In this document: positions 32,922 through 42,529 of the stretch, one piece after another | Numbering within the stretch: position 1 is the stretch's first letter | Layout: every line of letters begins with the position of its first letter | Source: Planctomycetota bacterium | Lineage (GTDB): Bacteria > Planctomycetota > Planctomycetia > Pirellulales > Pirellulaceae | Direction of reading: 5' to 3' | DNA: 47,695 nucleotides | Assembly (NCBI GenBank): GCA_963204965.1 | Contig: CAUJKA010000095.1 | Location: 1 to 47,695, forward strand | The notes under the pieces: generated by a model | What the model was told of the DNA's origin: nothing | Databases searched by the model: none | Seen by the model: only the letters and a program-made list of their open reading frames with translations | Made by a program: the position numbers and the translations under genes

Positions 32922-34403
32922 CTACGCAGACTCGCCCGCTTGCCAGAGCAGTATCGTTGCGTAACTTCGCCAAGGCCGCCACTTCTCAGCGCGTTCGATC
33001 AATCGTTTTCCGGAGAGTCCAGTCGCTTTAACAATGCCCAAGTCACTGCTCGGGAACGCGTCGGGCCAACTGGTGGCTCGCATGAGCAGATACTCAGCAG
33101 TCCATGGACCTATACCGGGCAGTTCGACAAACGACTCACGCAAGCGATCCGGATCACTTCCAGGCTCAAGTCGAATCGTGTTCTCGGCGTAGGAGAGAGC
33201 AAACTGTTGAATCGTCTCTGTCCGTCGCGCGGTGAGCCCGACTGCCATTAGGTCGCGTTTTGAAATCGTTGCCAAGGTCGAAGGAAGTGGAAAGGTCCGC
33301 GTTAGACTTGGCGGAAAATCGATGGTGGGTTCGCCGAATCGATCCGCTATGCGACCAGCCACTGTTGTCGCTGCCTTGACGCTGATCTGTTGTCCAACAA
33401 TCGTTCGCACGCCACATTCAAATCCATCGAAAGCACCTGGAAGCCGCAATCCGGGGACTCTCGCCAACTTTGGCTTGAGCAACGAGCATCCGCCAAGATG
33501 CCTAACAATTTCACTTGGGTCGGCTCTTGAATCGATCATGTTCTTGACACGAGCCATCACGCTATTGAGCTCCGAGCTCAACTCTGACGAAATACGCAAA
33601 CGACATGTGCAAGGCTTGTCGGAGGGCCCAACGGAGATCCAGCCGCGATGCTCTCCAATCAACACGCTGCGATAGTAAACATTATCGACGATCGATTCGA
33701 CGTGTGGAATCAATCGCGACGACCAAAACTTGACTAGGAACTCCCAACTGAAGGGCGGCCTAACGGAGATTTCGAAGCTATAAGCAGATTGTTCGGGCTG
33801 TTCGGGTTGGCTGCGTCTGAGTTCGCTAGGAGTCAACCGATAGCGAGACTTGAAGGCATCGTTGAAGCGTCGCAGACTTTCAAATCCAGCCGACATGGCC
33901 ACATCGATGACCTTCATCGATGTGTCGGTAAGCAGTTGCTTGGCTAACAACAATCGCTGAGTAGTGGCAAGCTCTATAGGCGATGTGCCCGTTTCTTGAC
34001 TGACAGCTCGACGCAAATGCCGACTGGTGACACCGAATTCGTCGGCCAGTTGCTCTAGGCTCAACTTCGACAGGGCTCCATCCTCAATGCGACGAACAGC
34101 TAGTCCTGCAAGTCTTGCCGTTGCATCCACGGGTGCGACCGAACCGGGAGCCACTGAACTGCGAGCCACTGTACCGGGAGCCAACTCGGGGCGACAACGA
34201 AGACAGGGGCGATATCCAGCCTGTTCGCAAGCCGCTGGTGAGAAGTGGAACGAGCAATTCTCGAACTTCGGCGGACGCACGGTACAGACTGGTCGACAAT
34301 AGATGCCCGTTGATCGAACTGCAGCAAAGACACGCCCGTCAAATCTACGGTCTCTAGCAAGGAATATCTGGTAAAGCGATCTTGGATCGAGATCTAGCAT
34401 CAT
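32922..34403 (-). CDS. Ada-like zinc/AraC regulator fused to AlkA DNA glycosylase
   Basis: About 493 residues from ATG 34403 (the frame opens at TTG 34415). Residues 1-75: Ada N-terminal domain whose four cysteines (36, 40, 67, 70: 'GIYCRPVC', 'RPCLRC') bind zinc and repair methylphosphotriesters, Cys36 being the probable acceptor. About 76-95: a repetitive Ala-Pro-Gly linker. 97-200: AraC-type double helix-turn-helix. 205-290: AlkA N-terminal domain. 320-480: HhH-GPD glycosylase, with 'LPGIGPWTAEYLLMRA' and the catalytic Asp in 'PSSDLGIVKA'. Such fusions both activate the alkylation response and excise 3-methyladenine. Clustered with ogt, 28 bases away, it is probably autoregulated. Confidence 0.93.
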   Translation of the reverse strand: MMLDLDPRSLYQIFLARDRRFDGRVFAAVRSTGIYCRPVCTVRPPKFENCSFHFSPAACEQAGYRPCLRCRPELAPGTVARSSVAPGSVAPVDATARLAGLAVRRIEDGALSKLSLEQLADEFGVTSRHLRRAVSQETGTSPIELATTQRLLLAKQLLTDTSMKVIDVAMSAGFESLRRFNDAFKSRYRLTPSELRRSQPEQPEQSAYSFEISVRPPFSWEFLVKFWSSRLIPHVESIVDNVYYRSVLIGEHRGWISVGPSDKPCTCRLRISSELSSELNSVMARVKNMIDSRADPSEIVRHLGGCSLLKPKLARVPGLRLPGAFDGFECGVRTIVGQQISVKAATTVAGRIADRFGEPTIDFPPSLTRTFPLPSTLATISKRDLMAVGLTARRTETIQQFALSYAENTIRLEPGSDPDRLRESFVELPGIGPWTAEYLLMRATSWPDAFPSSDLGIVKATGLSGKRLIERAEKWRPWRSYATILLWQAGESA

Positions 34404-34724
34404 GACTTGCAACAAATGGCCTAGTTTTATCCCCTGTGGTGTCGAACCAGATCGATTCTAACGCAAGCCCTCAAACTCTACTGGCCATTTTCGGACATCG
34501 GATTGCAGTGTTATCAAAGTTCTTAGGCCGTGCTCTCGTGCGTTCCAAAATTTGCGATACTTGACACTCGAGAGGCTTCGTTCTTCGGATTTTCGTGCTC
34601 GTGCTCAGTCGAAGACGGTGCTCGTGCTCGACTCCGGTCTTTCGAGTACGATTAAGTGGATCGACGATTCCCACTCAAGCAAATCCCTCAACCGCTTGGC
34701 AGCGGTTGCTACAGAATCATTACT
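34404..34724. other. Divergent intergenic region with short direct repeats and a hairpin
   Basis: This 321-base region separates the Ada-AlkA gene from the putative TIM-barrel gene. CGTGCTCGTGCTC at 34594-34606 and a near copy at 34618-34630 form direct repeats of a GTGCTC unit. AACCGC/GCGGTT at 34690-34707 forms a small hairpin. Promoters for both genes should lie here; none is clear enough to mark. An Ada-type operator cannot be identified by eye. Confidence 0.45.
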
Positions 34725-36407
34725 ATGAACACGCCTCTCCGAATCATTCACATGACTGCGCTACTCTTGAGTGCCCAGTTGTGGTTACTCTTTTCGAATT
34801 CATGTAACGCGAGCGACAAAGAGCTGTGGATTTACTGCCCAGCGAACTTCTTATTGCAGGAGGAGTGCCAACGAGTCCATGCAATCATGGAACGGGCGGC
34901 TAAGGCGGGGTACACGCACGTGATGGTGACGGACTCTAAGTTCTCACGTCTTTCAGTGATGGACAAACGCTACTTCGATAATATAGAACAACTTAAATCG
35001 AAAGCGGCAAAACTAAATCTGAAGCTCGTGCCGGCTTGTTGCCCCGTTGGTTATTCGAACGACCTACTTTCGCTTGATCCGAACATGGCGGAAGGTCTAC
35101 CGGTTCGCGACTCGCTGTATCGAGTCGAAAACAATACGGCTACCCACATTGCAGACCCAAAAGTCTATTTGCCGCCATTGACCGAGCGAAAAAAGTGGGG
35201 ATTCATTGACGATCTTTTTGAAGTCGACGGTAACGACCTAGTAGCAACGGCTAAGGACTCGCAAAACGCTCGAGTCATGAAAGCCATTAAGACTCAGAGG
35301 TTTCAGCAGTACCACGCATCGGTTTGGATCAAAACCGAGAATCTCAGCTCGCAAATCGAAATCAAAGCGCGCAGTCTCAAAGACAAGGACACCAGCTACA
35401 CCTATTTGAATACCAAGCCAACTCAAGACTGGACTCAGCACCATGTTACGTTCAATTCTCTCGATAACGAGGAGCTGAATTTTTACATCGGTGCTTGGGC
35501 GTTAGAGTCTGGCAAGTTTTGGCTTCGCGATGCCAAGATTGAATCGACTGGGGCAGTTAACTTGGTCCGTCGACCCACCGCGCCAATTCAAGTTCAATGG
35601 GTCAGTGAGCAGGGAAAAGTTGACCTCAAAGAGAACGTAGACTTTGAACGATGGTCTGATCCCAAGCTCGGCGTAATTGGTTACGCAGGCCAATATGAGC
35701 CATGGCATACACCACCGCCAATTCGGCTCAAACGAAAACTACCCGACGGGAGTCAATTGTTGGTATCCTACTTCCACACTCACATCATTCACGGCGAACA
35801 GGTTTGCGGAACGATTGGCGATGCAATTTTTGAATCCTTCCTCAAACAGCAGGCGTCTGCGATTGGAAAGTTGTTTCCTACATCGGACTACATGATGTCG
35901 CACGACGAGTATCGCTTGATGAACTGGACGAAGCACACGATACCAGGGGTGAGGGCCAACGCCAGTCCAGCAGAACTGCTCACTCATAACGCGAAGGTTT
36001 GCTTTGAAGCAATCCAACAAGAGCATCCCCTGGCGCGAGTACTAACGTGGAGCGATATGTTTGATCCCTGCCACAACGCAGTCGACAACTACTTTCTCGT
36101 TAATGGATCGCTCAAGTCGAGCCAACTGCCACAACAAGTAGTCGTCGTGAACTGGAACTTTGAAAAGAAGGCTGAGAGCCTCAAGCATTTTGAATCGTTG
36201 GGGCATCACCAAATAATCGCAGGCTACTATGACCCGAGTCCTTACAAACCCAACAAAGACGAGATTGTCGATTGGTTAGACACAGTCGTCGACCAAAAGC
36301 TTCAGCATGTCGACGGAGTCATGTACACCACTTGGCACAAGAACTACCGTGACTTAGAGGACTTTGCTAGAAACGTCAAGAAGCATCGTTGGTACGCCAA
36401 TCGCTAG
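34725..36407 (+). CDS. Secreted protein of unknown function, putative TIM-barrel glycosidase with inserted beta-sandwich
   Basis: 560 residues from ATG 34725, chosen for its signal peptide (core 'ALLLSAQLWLLF', ending near NSCNAS); a longer frame to 34656 exists. The N-terminal part ('CQRVHAIMERAAKAGYTHVMVTDSKFS', 'LNLKLVPACCPVGYS') reads like the first strands of a TIM barrel. About residues 155-280 hold a beta-sandwich resembling a carbohydrate-binding module ('QYHASVWIKTENLSSQIEIKA', 'WTQHHVTFNSLDNEELNFYIG'). Then barrel strands resume with 'SDYMMSHDEYRLMNW', where Asp-Glu could be catalytic as in GH20-like enzymes, and end with 'VDGVMYTTWHKNY'. A role on extracellular glycans is inferred; no family was recognised with certainty. 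Confidence 0.6.
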   Translation: MNTPLRIIHMTALLLSAQLWLLFSNSCNASDKELWIYCPANFLLQEECQRVHAIMERAAKAGYTHVMVTDSKFSRLSVMDKRYFDNIEQLKSKAAKLNLKLVPACCPVGYSNDLLSLDPNMAEGLPVRDSLYRVENNTATHIADPKVYLPPLTERKKWGFIDDLFEVDGNDLVATAKDSQNARVMKAIKTQRFQQYHASVWIKTENLSSQIEIKARSLKDKDTSYTYLNTKPTQDWTQHHVTFNSLDNEELNFYIGAWALESGKFWLRDAKIESTGAVNLVRRPTAPIQVQWVSEQGKVDLKENVDFERWSDPKLGVIGYAGQYEPWHTPPPIRLKRKLPDGSQLLVSYFHTHIIHGEQVCGTIGDAIFESFLKQQASAIGKLFPTSDYMMSHDEYRLMNWTKHTIPGVRANASPAELLTHNAKVCFEAIQQEHPLARVLTWSDMFDPCHNAVDNYFLVNGSLKSSQLPQQVVVVNWNFEKKAESLKHFESLGHHQIIAGYYDPSPYKPNKDEIVDWLDTVVDQKLQHVDGVMYTTWHKNYRDLEDFARNVKKHRWYANR

Positions 36408-36726
36408 CGAACAAAGATTTCGTTTGCGGACTTCATTTGCAGTCTAGGTAGTGGAGTTCCCAGACTCTGATTAAACAGGAAAACTGGCGAATCCAACCAA
36501 GCTGATTGTGCAGCAGAAATCCAGGAAATTCCGCTTCGTCGGTTGAACCAATGTAATTCAGGCGAATCCCACTACATCGCCTAATTCATCGCCAAAGGCA
36601 GCTGTTTTTGCTGCTAAAGGCTAATTTGGGGAATGCTACTCGCCTCTAGTTTTTTGGAGAAAAGAGGTACTGTACAATCTCGGGCGATCTGCCCACGAAA
36701 GCCAATTCTTTTCAAGGACCTTTCTG
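36408..36726. other. Upstream region of the RTX adhesin gene
   Basis: These 319 bases are AT-leaning and contain no gene. TACAAT at 36673-36678 could be a -10 box of the adhesin, with a T-run just upstream instead of a good -35 hexamer, so the promoter is only suggested. AAGGA lies about ten bases before the ATG. Confidence 0.4.
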
Positions 36727-39700
36727 ATGCGACGCTCGCAACGCCCTTATCATTTCACTCGTTCTATCTTTCGCAAACGACTCATCGAATCGCTCGAATC
36801 CCGCTGCTTATTGGCTGCTGACCCAGTGATGCTGCAGGATCTGAATAGTGCTCCCGATCCAGCAGCCAGTTCGTATCAAGTTGACTGGGATTTTCCAAAT
36901 CGCTTTCTTGCATCTGTAAACAATGAGATTTTGTTGGGCTCAACGGATAGTACAGGTGCAGGAACATTCATTTCAGAAAACTTGGGGCCTCATTCAGGCC
37001 AAGTTGAACTTGATACGACTGAGTTCGGCGCGCAACTGATGCATATATCGGATCCAGCAACTGAAGCCACAGTCATTCGTTGGTTCAACTTCGGCACTGC
37101 GACGACGTTGAGTTACGAAACCGATTACTTGGGATCTGTTGCCGATGTTGCTTTTTTGCAACGCCGTTCCGACAACGCCATTCTCAGTGTGAATTGGTTG
37201 TCGCAGGTAGATCAAATTGCAATCCCTAGCGGGCCGCTCACCGATGTGCTGGATTCCCATGGAGTTGTTGTTGGCAAAGTCAGCAATCCAAACACAGGCA
37301 ATATCGAACGCTGGGAGCTGCGTCGTCAGTTCTTTTTTGGCTGGACGACTACTGCATCTGCGACTGCCATTGTTTCGGCCGATGAAAGCTACTTATACGA
37401 TGACTACCTATACTCGACCAACGCTGCGGGCGATTTAGTTCGGTATTTAGAACCAGGCAATTTCAATACCCCATTTTTCTTGGGCAACTTCGGTGCCAAA
37501 GTTCAAGACGTTGACTTCAAGTTCGAAACTCAAGAAACTAGCTTCTTGGTCTATCACGAACAGACGAATACAACCGATTTATTCGTAGTAGAGCGACTTC
37601 AGCCTGCGACTCTGCTCCACAGCTTCGCAGGTTTTGCTTCGTCAATTGACGAGATTGGTACACGTCTTGTTCAAGTTGAGGCTGGACCTGATGAGGGTTA
37701 TTGGTGGGTCGACGAGAACGATACGATTTTCAAGGATGTCGGTCTGTCAAAGATGACGGGACCTGTGCACAGGGTGAATTCCTCGCTAGTCGGTTGGTCC
37801 GATTTCGATGGTTTCGGGAGCGAACCGGCAGTCTATACTCCCGATCCTGTGATTCGAGTCTCCAATAATCAGATTGGCGAGGCCCAGTCAATTGGTTCTA
37901 GCGCAGGATTCGTTTGGCTGGATTGGGCCGCCGGCCAGTCAGTAACTTGGGAATTGGTGGCTGGCGCGGGCGACACTAATAATTCTGACTTTACGATAGC
38001 ACCTGCGGGAAACATTTTTACCACCCGTTCGTTTGATTTCGAAACTACACCAACGGCTTCCATTCGAGTTCGGGCCTCTGGGCAATTTGGTACAGTTGAA
38101 AAGGTGATAACAATCGAAGTCTTCGATCTCTTGGAATCCATTTCGATTTCGAACGATCGAGTTCTTGAGAATGTTCCAGACGCTTTGATTGGATCCTTGA
38201 GCGTACAGAATTTTCCGCCTGACGAACTTGTAAGTTACAGCATCGTATCGGGTAGTGTCGATGAATTTCAAATCGTGGGTAACCAGTTTCGAACTGCAAC
38301 GGGATTAGATTTTGAAGCTCAGAGTTTCTACAACTTAACAGTACGGGCAAGCACGACGTCAGGCGTATCGGTTGAGTGGCCAATTCAGATCTTTGTCGAC
38401 AACGTCAATGAAAACGCTCAATCGGCGATCACGATCACCAGCGATTCGATATTGGAAGAGTCTATACCCGGAACGGTGATCGGCTCCCTTGGGGTGAGGA
38501 ATCAAAGCGGTGCATTTAGTTACGCTCTGGTCGATGGGAATGGCGGAGCGGATAATTTCCGATTTGAAATCGTGGATGGGACCTTGAGGCTACTTGAGCA
38601 ACCGAACTTTGAGGCTAAGAGATCTTACGGTGTCCGAATCGAAGCCACGCAAGGGGAACTGGTCGTTACCGATTATCTGACCATCGATATCTTGCCAGTG
38701 GATGAATTCCCCCTTGAAGGAATCGATTTTGTTGGACTCGACCAAGGACTCTTTAGCTTCTTCGACATTGCCGAGAACACTCCTGTTGGTACACATGTCA
38801 TGACTTTGCGTGCTCAAGACCCCGATCAGGGCGAAACATACAGTTGGTCTATATCAGGTGGGCTGACGCCGTATTTACGATTGGAAGGAGATCGGTTGTA
38901 TGTCAACGCTCCAATCAACTACGAAGCTATTACTGATTTCTTTGCGCTCGATTTCAGTGCAACAGCAACGCCTCGAGTTGGCAATTCGCTAATTCGAACA
39001 CAGCCTGGTGGTATTACGGAAAACAGCACTCACTTTCACACGTCCATTGTTGATGTTAACGATCCGCCCGTTGTTTCGTCGATCTCCAATCAAACCGCCC
39101 AAGCTGGTGACGAAACAGCTCTTCTGTTGAGCAACCCGCTTTTCACGGATGAAGATAGTCCGACCTTTACGACTTTCTCGGATAGTCACACTGTGGAGCT
39201 TTTCCAAGGCAATGATCCCGCGCCAAGCTGGATGCAGTTGGATGTCGACGCAGGAGTTTTGAGAGTGAATCCAGCGTTTTCCGATGCTGGCTTGTACCAT
39301 CTAACTCTTCGTGTAACAGACGCTAGCGGCGCGATAGATGAGGCAAACTTTAATCTCAACATTTCGTCCGTTGATGCAACCTTCATCACCGGAACAAGCG
39401 GAGACGATTCATTCGTCGTGCGTCCCAACAATGCGAATGGAACGACGTGGACCGTGCTGCGAAATAACCAAGTTGTCTATTCTGGGACAGCTTCGCTCGC
39501 TAACCCGCTTGCGATTGATGGTGTGGGCGGAAATGATTCGATCGTTATCGAAGGCTCGCAGCGGGGAAACAACTTCACTATCAACAAACAAAGCGTAGTG
39601 ATCGATAGCAATAGGATTTTTCAACTTGGCATCGAAAACCGCGAAATCCGTGGCCGCGCTGGTGCGGACCGCTTTCAATTGACAAGTACGGTTCAAAGTA

Positions 39701-41157
39701 TCCCAACAAGTATCGTTGGAGGCACTGGTCGAGATGTGTTAATTGGTCCAGCGGGCGATGCGTACTGGACCGTCTCAGGAAATGGAAGTGGGCAAGTTGG
39801 TGACGTTCTGTTCTCGGGATTTTCCGAATTACAAGGTGGTCCAGACTCAGACACATTCGCAGTAGATCAAGGTGGTCGCATGTCCATGATCCAAGGTGGA
39901 GGGGGAGTCAACCGGATCGACTACTTGAACAATTCAACTGCCGTTTCGGTAAACATGACTTCGCTGACCGGCCATGCTGGAACTGCAACGCGAATCGATG
40001 AGTTTACTTCGATCGATGGCTTTAGCTCACCTTTCAATTTTGGCAATCGTGTTTCGTACAGCAACTCAGCTGTAAGTAGTTCATCCAGTCCACAATGGGA
40101 CATTTTCTATGATCAGGTGAAACTCTCTTCTGGAACATCGGTACCGGTCGAGTTTCGAGGGTTTAGCATTTTGGAGGGCTCTAGCCGCAACGATAATTTC
40201 AATTTTGACTTTGTCGAAAGGCAGGATTATCAGTTGCTAGGAAGAGGTGGCCAAAACACGGTGTTCTATCGATCTATGTTTGGTTACGTTGACTTGGAGA
40301 ACAGCGTTGGCCATGGAGTGCGTGAGTTCCGTGATATTGATCAATACAAAGCTTCTTCCCAAGGTGGCAGTGTAGTTGGACAAAATCGTGCGACACAGTG
40401 GCAACTCAATAATGGGGTCGTACAGCTTTCAACGGGGCAAGTCGCAGTTGGTTTTACGAATCTCTATGGGGGTACCGCGGACGACAGTTTCGTTATCTTG
40501 AATTCCCCGGACTACACCCCGATTGAGCAACTTAATGGCGGCCTAGGAAGAGACTCGTTGGACTACAGCAGCTACGGTGCGAGCGTTCAAGTAAATCTTC
40601 AATCGGGATTTGCCCTGAGTACCGCTTATGCTTCCGATTTTTCAATCGTCTATGGAAGCGCGTTTGACGATATTCTTATCGGAGCAAGCTACCAGGATGA
40701 CTATCTCTTTGGTCTCGCTGGCAATGACACGCTAGATGGGCTGGACGGCAATGACGCACTGTTCGGTGGTCTTGGCGATGACACCATCTTTGGTGGAGAT
40801 GGGCGCGATTGGTTGGTAGGGGGATTAGGCGCAGACCTACTAGATGGTCAGGGCGGTGAAGATATTCTCATCGCCTGTGCAGCACCAACCTTCGAAGGCC
40901 AAGGGACTCGATCCGGTATTCAGCTCGCAAGAATTGACTCGGTTATGGGTGAATGGACAAGTTCGCGAACCTACTCGCTGCGAGTCCAACGACTATCCAA
41001 CGGAACTGGTGGACTGCCTCGACTTTCTGCATCCACGTTGAGTAACGACAATCGAGTCGACCGGCTCACCGGTGGTTCAGAGTTGGATTGGTTCTGGGCC
41101 GCAAACAACGACGTGATCGAAGACCGCGCGAATGGTGAGACTCGTTCGCAGATCTAA
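36727..41157 (+). CDS. Giant adhesin with cadherin-like repeats and RTX calcium-binding repeats
   Basis: 1476 residues. The N-terminus has a basic stretch, then 'KRLIESLESRCLLAADP', the planctomycete surface-protein signature. Residues about 40-370: unique beta-rich head. About 375-780: four cadherin-like repeats (for example 'SISNDRVLENVPDALIGSLS', 'GLDFEAQSFYNLTVRAS'). About 780-895: dystroglycan-type Ig-like domain. About 895-1300: repetitive beta region resembling RTX ('TGTSGDDSFVVRPN', 'GGPDSDTFAVDQGG'). About 1311-1382: clear RTX nonapeptides ('GLAGNDTLDGLDGNDALFGG', 'LGDDTIFGGDGRDWLVGG'). The end 'LTGGSELDWFWAANNDVIEDRANGE' matches a C-terminal motif I recall from planctomycete adhesins. 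It should bind calcium outside the cell; export system genes are absent here. Confidence 0.9.
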   Translation: MRRSQRPYHFTRSIFRKRLIESLESRCLLAADPVMLQDLNSAPDPAASSYQVDWDFPNRFLASVNNEILLGSTDSTGAGTFISENLGPHSGQVELDTTEFGAQLMHISDPATEATVIRWFNFGTATTLSYETDYLGSVADVAFLQRRSDNAILSVNWLSQVDQIAIPSGPLTDVLDSHGVVVGKVSNPNTGNIERWELRRQFFFGWTTTASATAIVSADESYLYDDYLYSTNAAGDLVRYLEPGNFNTPFFLGNFGAKVQDVDFKFETQETSFLVYHEQTNTTDLFVVERLQPATLLHSFAGFASSIDEIGTRLVQVEAGPDEGYWWVDENDTIFKDVGLSKMTGPVHRVNSSLVGWSDFDGFGSEPAVYTPDPVIRVSNNQIGEAQSIGSSAGFVWLDWAAGQSVTWELVAGAGDTNNSDFTIAPAGNIFTTRSFDFETTPTASIRVRASGQFGTVEKVITIEVFDLLESISISNDRVLENVPDALIGSLSVQNFPPDELVSYSIVSGSVDEFQIVGNQFRTATGLDFEAQSFYNLTVRASTTSGVSVEWPIQIFVDNVNENAQSAITITSDSILEESIPGTVIGSLGVRNQSGAFSYALVDGNGGADNFRFEIVDGTLRLLEQPNFEAKRSYGVRIEATQGELVVTDYLTIDILPVDEFPLEGIDFVGLDQGLFSFFDIAENTPVGTHVMTLRAQDPDQGETYSWSISGGLTPYLRLEGDRLYVNAPINYEAITDFFALDFSATATPRVGNSLIRTQPGGITENSTHFHTSIVDVNDPPVVSSISNQTAQAGDETALLLSNPLFTDEDSPTFTTFSDSHTVELFQGNDPAPSWMQLDVDAGVLRVNPAFSDAGLYHLTLRVTDASGAIDEANFNLNISSVDATFITGTSGDDSFVVRPNNANGTTWTVLRNNQVVYSGTASLANPLAIDGVGGNDSIVIEGSQRGNNFTINKQSVVIDSNRIFQLGIENREIRGRAGADRFQLTSTVQSIPTSIVGGTGRDVLIGPAGDAYWTVSGNGSGQVGDVLFSGFSELQGGPDSDTFAVDQGGRMSMIQGGGGVNRIDYLNNSTAVSVNMTSLTGHAGTATRIDEFTSIDGFSSPFNFGNRVSYSNSAVSSSSSPQWDIFYDQVKLSSGTSVPVEFRGFSILEGSSRNDNFNFDFVERQDYQLLGRGGQNTVFYRSMFGYVDLENSVGHGVREFRDIDQYKASSQGGSVVGQNRATQWQLNNGVVQLSTGQVAVGFTNLYGGTADDSFVILNSPDYTPIEQLNGGLGRDSLDYSSYGASVQVNLQSGFALSTAYASDFSIVYGSAFDDILIGASYQDDYLFGLAGNDTLDGLDGNDALFGGLGDDTIFGGDGRDWLVGGLGADLLDGQGGEDILIACAAPTFEGQGTRSGIQLARIDSVMGEWTSSRTYSLRVQRLSNGTGGLPRLSASTLSNDNRVDRLTGGSELDWFWAANNDVIEDRANGETRSQI

Positions 41158-41189
41158 ATAGTCATTCTCGATCTAGATAACTTGCAACT

Positions 41190-41224
41190 GGATGGCCGTG
41201 CGGAGTTTACTGCACGAGCCATCC
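41190..41224. repeat. Hairpin after the RTX adhesin gene
   Basis: GGATGGC-CGTGC and GCACG-A-GCCATCC can pair with one bulge around a 10-base loop. It is followed at about 41225 by CCGTAGTGGGACTCGCCAGA, text of a kind repeated between planctomycete genes. It lies about 30 bases after the adhesin stop codon, but no T-run follows, so termination is uncertain. Confidence 0.5.
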
Positions 41225-41299
41225 CCGTAGTGGGACTCGCCAGAGTTCCTCTTCCATTTCGTTCAAAACGATGGCTTTCGTTCTCTATCAATAGCAGTG

Positions 41300-42529
41300 T
41301 TAAGTCGCTTGAGTCGCTTGAGTCGCTTCTGTTTTCATCTGCAGTTTCAAGATCTTCGATTGCGCAAGTAACACGGCAACGAAGCTCTCGTTATTGCTCC
41401 GCATCCAGCTCATCACAGAACTGATCACAAGTTCCTTCATGTAGGCAAAAGAAAAGCCTTCGGTAGCTTCGGCAACAACCAAAATCTGATCCGATTGCCA
41501 TCCCGTTTCGCTCGACAAGCTGCGTTGCCAGTTTTCCAAGTACGCCGACCGCTCTTCGATGCTCGGCAAATTGAAATGATACTTACGATCAAATCGGCTA
41601 GGGCGTTCCATAATTGCCGAATCGATGCGATCGGGATGGTTAGTCGTCGCCAAGATAATCAAACCGTGGTTCTGTTCGAAGCCGTCAATTTGATTAAGAA
41701 AGAAAGATCGATTCTCGTCGTTGACAAGAGAATCAAGATCCTCAAGAACTAACACGCATGGTCTCAGCCCGCGTGCGCGATCGAAAACTTGCTGCCACAT
41801 CTGCTCGGCGGTGTAATAGTGGTGACTCAGACTTTGCACGTAAAGGCTCGCGATGTCCAATTCCTTTACCAAAGCTCGAACGCAGTGAGTCTTTCCATTA
41901 CCGGGCGGTCCAATCAGCAGAGCTCCACGACGCCAAGCAATTCCAAGACGTTGATAACGATCTTCGGACTCGAGAAATGTCGAGAAGTCATCGCGGATGA
42001 TCGACTTCATCTCATCTGCTAGAATGAGATCCTCGAAGGATGCCTTTTGAGTCGCATGAAATAGCGATTCGCTGCGATTCCAACATCCACCTGAAAAGAC
42101 CAGAATTGCCTCTCCAGGATCGTGCGTCTTTCGCTCTAAGTCAAGAATGAATTGCTCGGCGATTTCAGTTGTGTCTGCGATGACCCAATCGCGACTATCA
42201 CCCCCGCAACCTGTATCCCACGTCATGTGGACGACAGTTAACGAATGGTCGTTCCACTGAACTTGCCAAACCACCTGAGAATAGCTCGTAAAGAGACGAT
42301 CAAGATCTTCACCACCCCAGTAAAGATATGACCCCGGTCGCGGATCGCTTGAGGCGACTAACTTGCAATGAGACAGATTAGCGAATAGTTCAACATCTAG
42401 ACTTCGGCAAGTGACAACAGACTTCTCAGGAAACGTTGCCACGATCTTAGCTTCAGTACGGACTGGTAAAGAAGCCGTATTGTCCTCGAGTGCATCGACA
42501 AAGAATGTCGTTGAAATGGATTTGTTCAT
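41300..42529 (-). CDS. AAA family ATPase
   Basis: 409 residues. The N-terminal 180 residues form a domain without a recognised match ('WGGEDLDRLFTSYSQVVWQVQW', 'ILVFSGGCWNRSESLF'). The AAA core follows: Walker A GPPGNGKT at 207-214, Walker B 'VLVLEDLDSLV' at about 259-269, sensor 1 'LIILATTNHPDRID' and arginine finger near 'MERPSRFDRKYHF', in the style of BCS1/Vps4-like single-ring ATPases. They remodel or unfold protein substrates. The protein ends with three ATQ-like repeats encoded by a 9-bp tandem (41303-41328). The ATG at 42529 has an AGGA upstream. It faces the thioredoxin gene on the same strand, 111 bases away. Confidence 0.85.
   Translation of the reverse strand: MNKSISTTFFVDALEDNTASLPVRTEAKIVATFPEKSVVTCRSLDVELFANLSHCKLVASSDPRPGSYLYWGGEDLDRLFTSYSQVVWQVQWNDHSLTVVHMTWDTGCGGDSRDWVIADTTEIAEQFILDLERKTHDPGEAILVFSGGCWNRSESLFHATQKASFEDLILADEMKSIIRDDFSTFLESEDRYQRLGIAWRRGALLIGPPGNGKTHCVRALVKELDIASLYVQSLSHHYYTAEQMWQQVFDRARGLRPCVLVLEDLDSLVNDENRSFFLNQIDGFEQNHGLIILATTNHPDRIDSAIMERPSRFDRKYHFNLPSIEERSAYLENWQRSLSSETGWQSDQILVVAEATEGFSFAYMKELVISSVMSWMRSNNESFVAVLLAQSKILKLQMKTEATQATQAT
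41303..41328. repeat. 9-bp tandem repeat encoding the AAA protein tail
   Basis: AGTCGCTTG is repeated 2.9 times. On the coding strand this gives the C-terminal Ala-Thr-Gln repeats just before the stop codon. A perfect tandem at the very end of a gene is a likely site of length variation. Confidence 0.75.
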
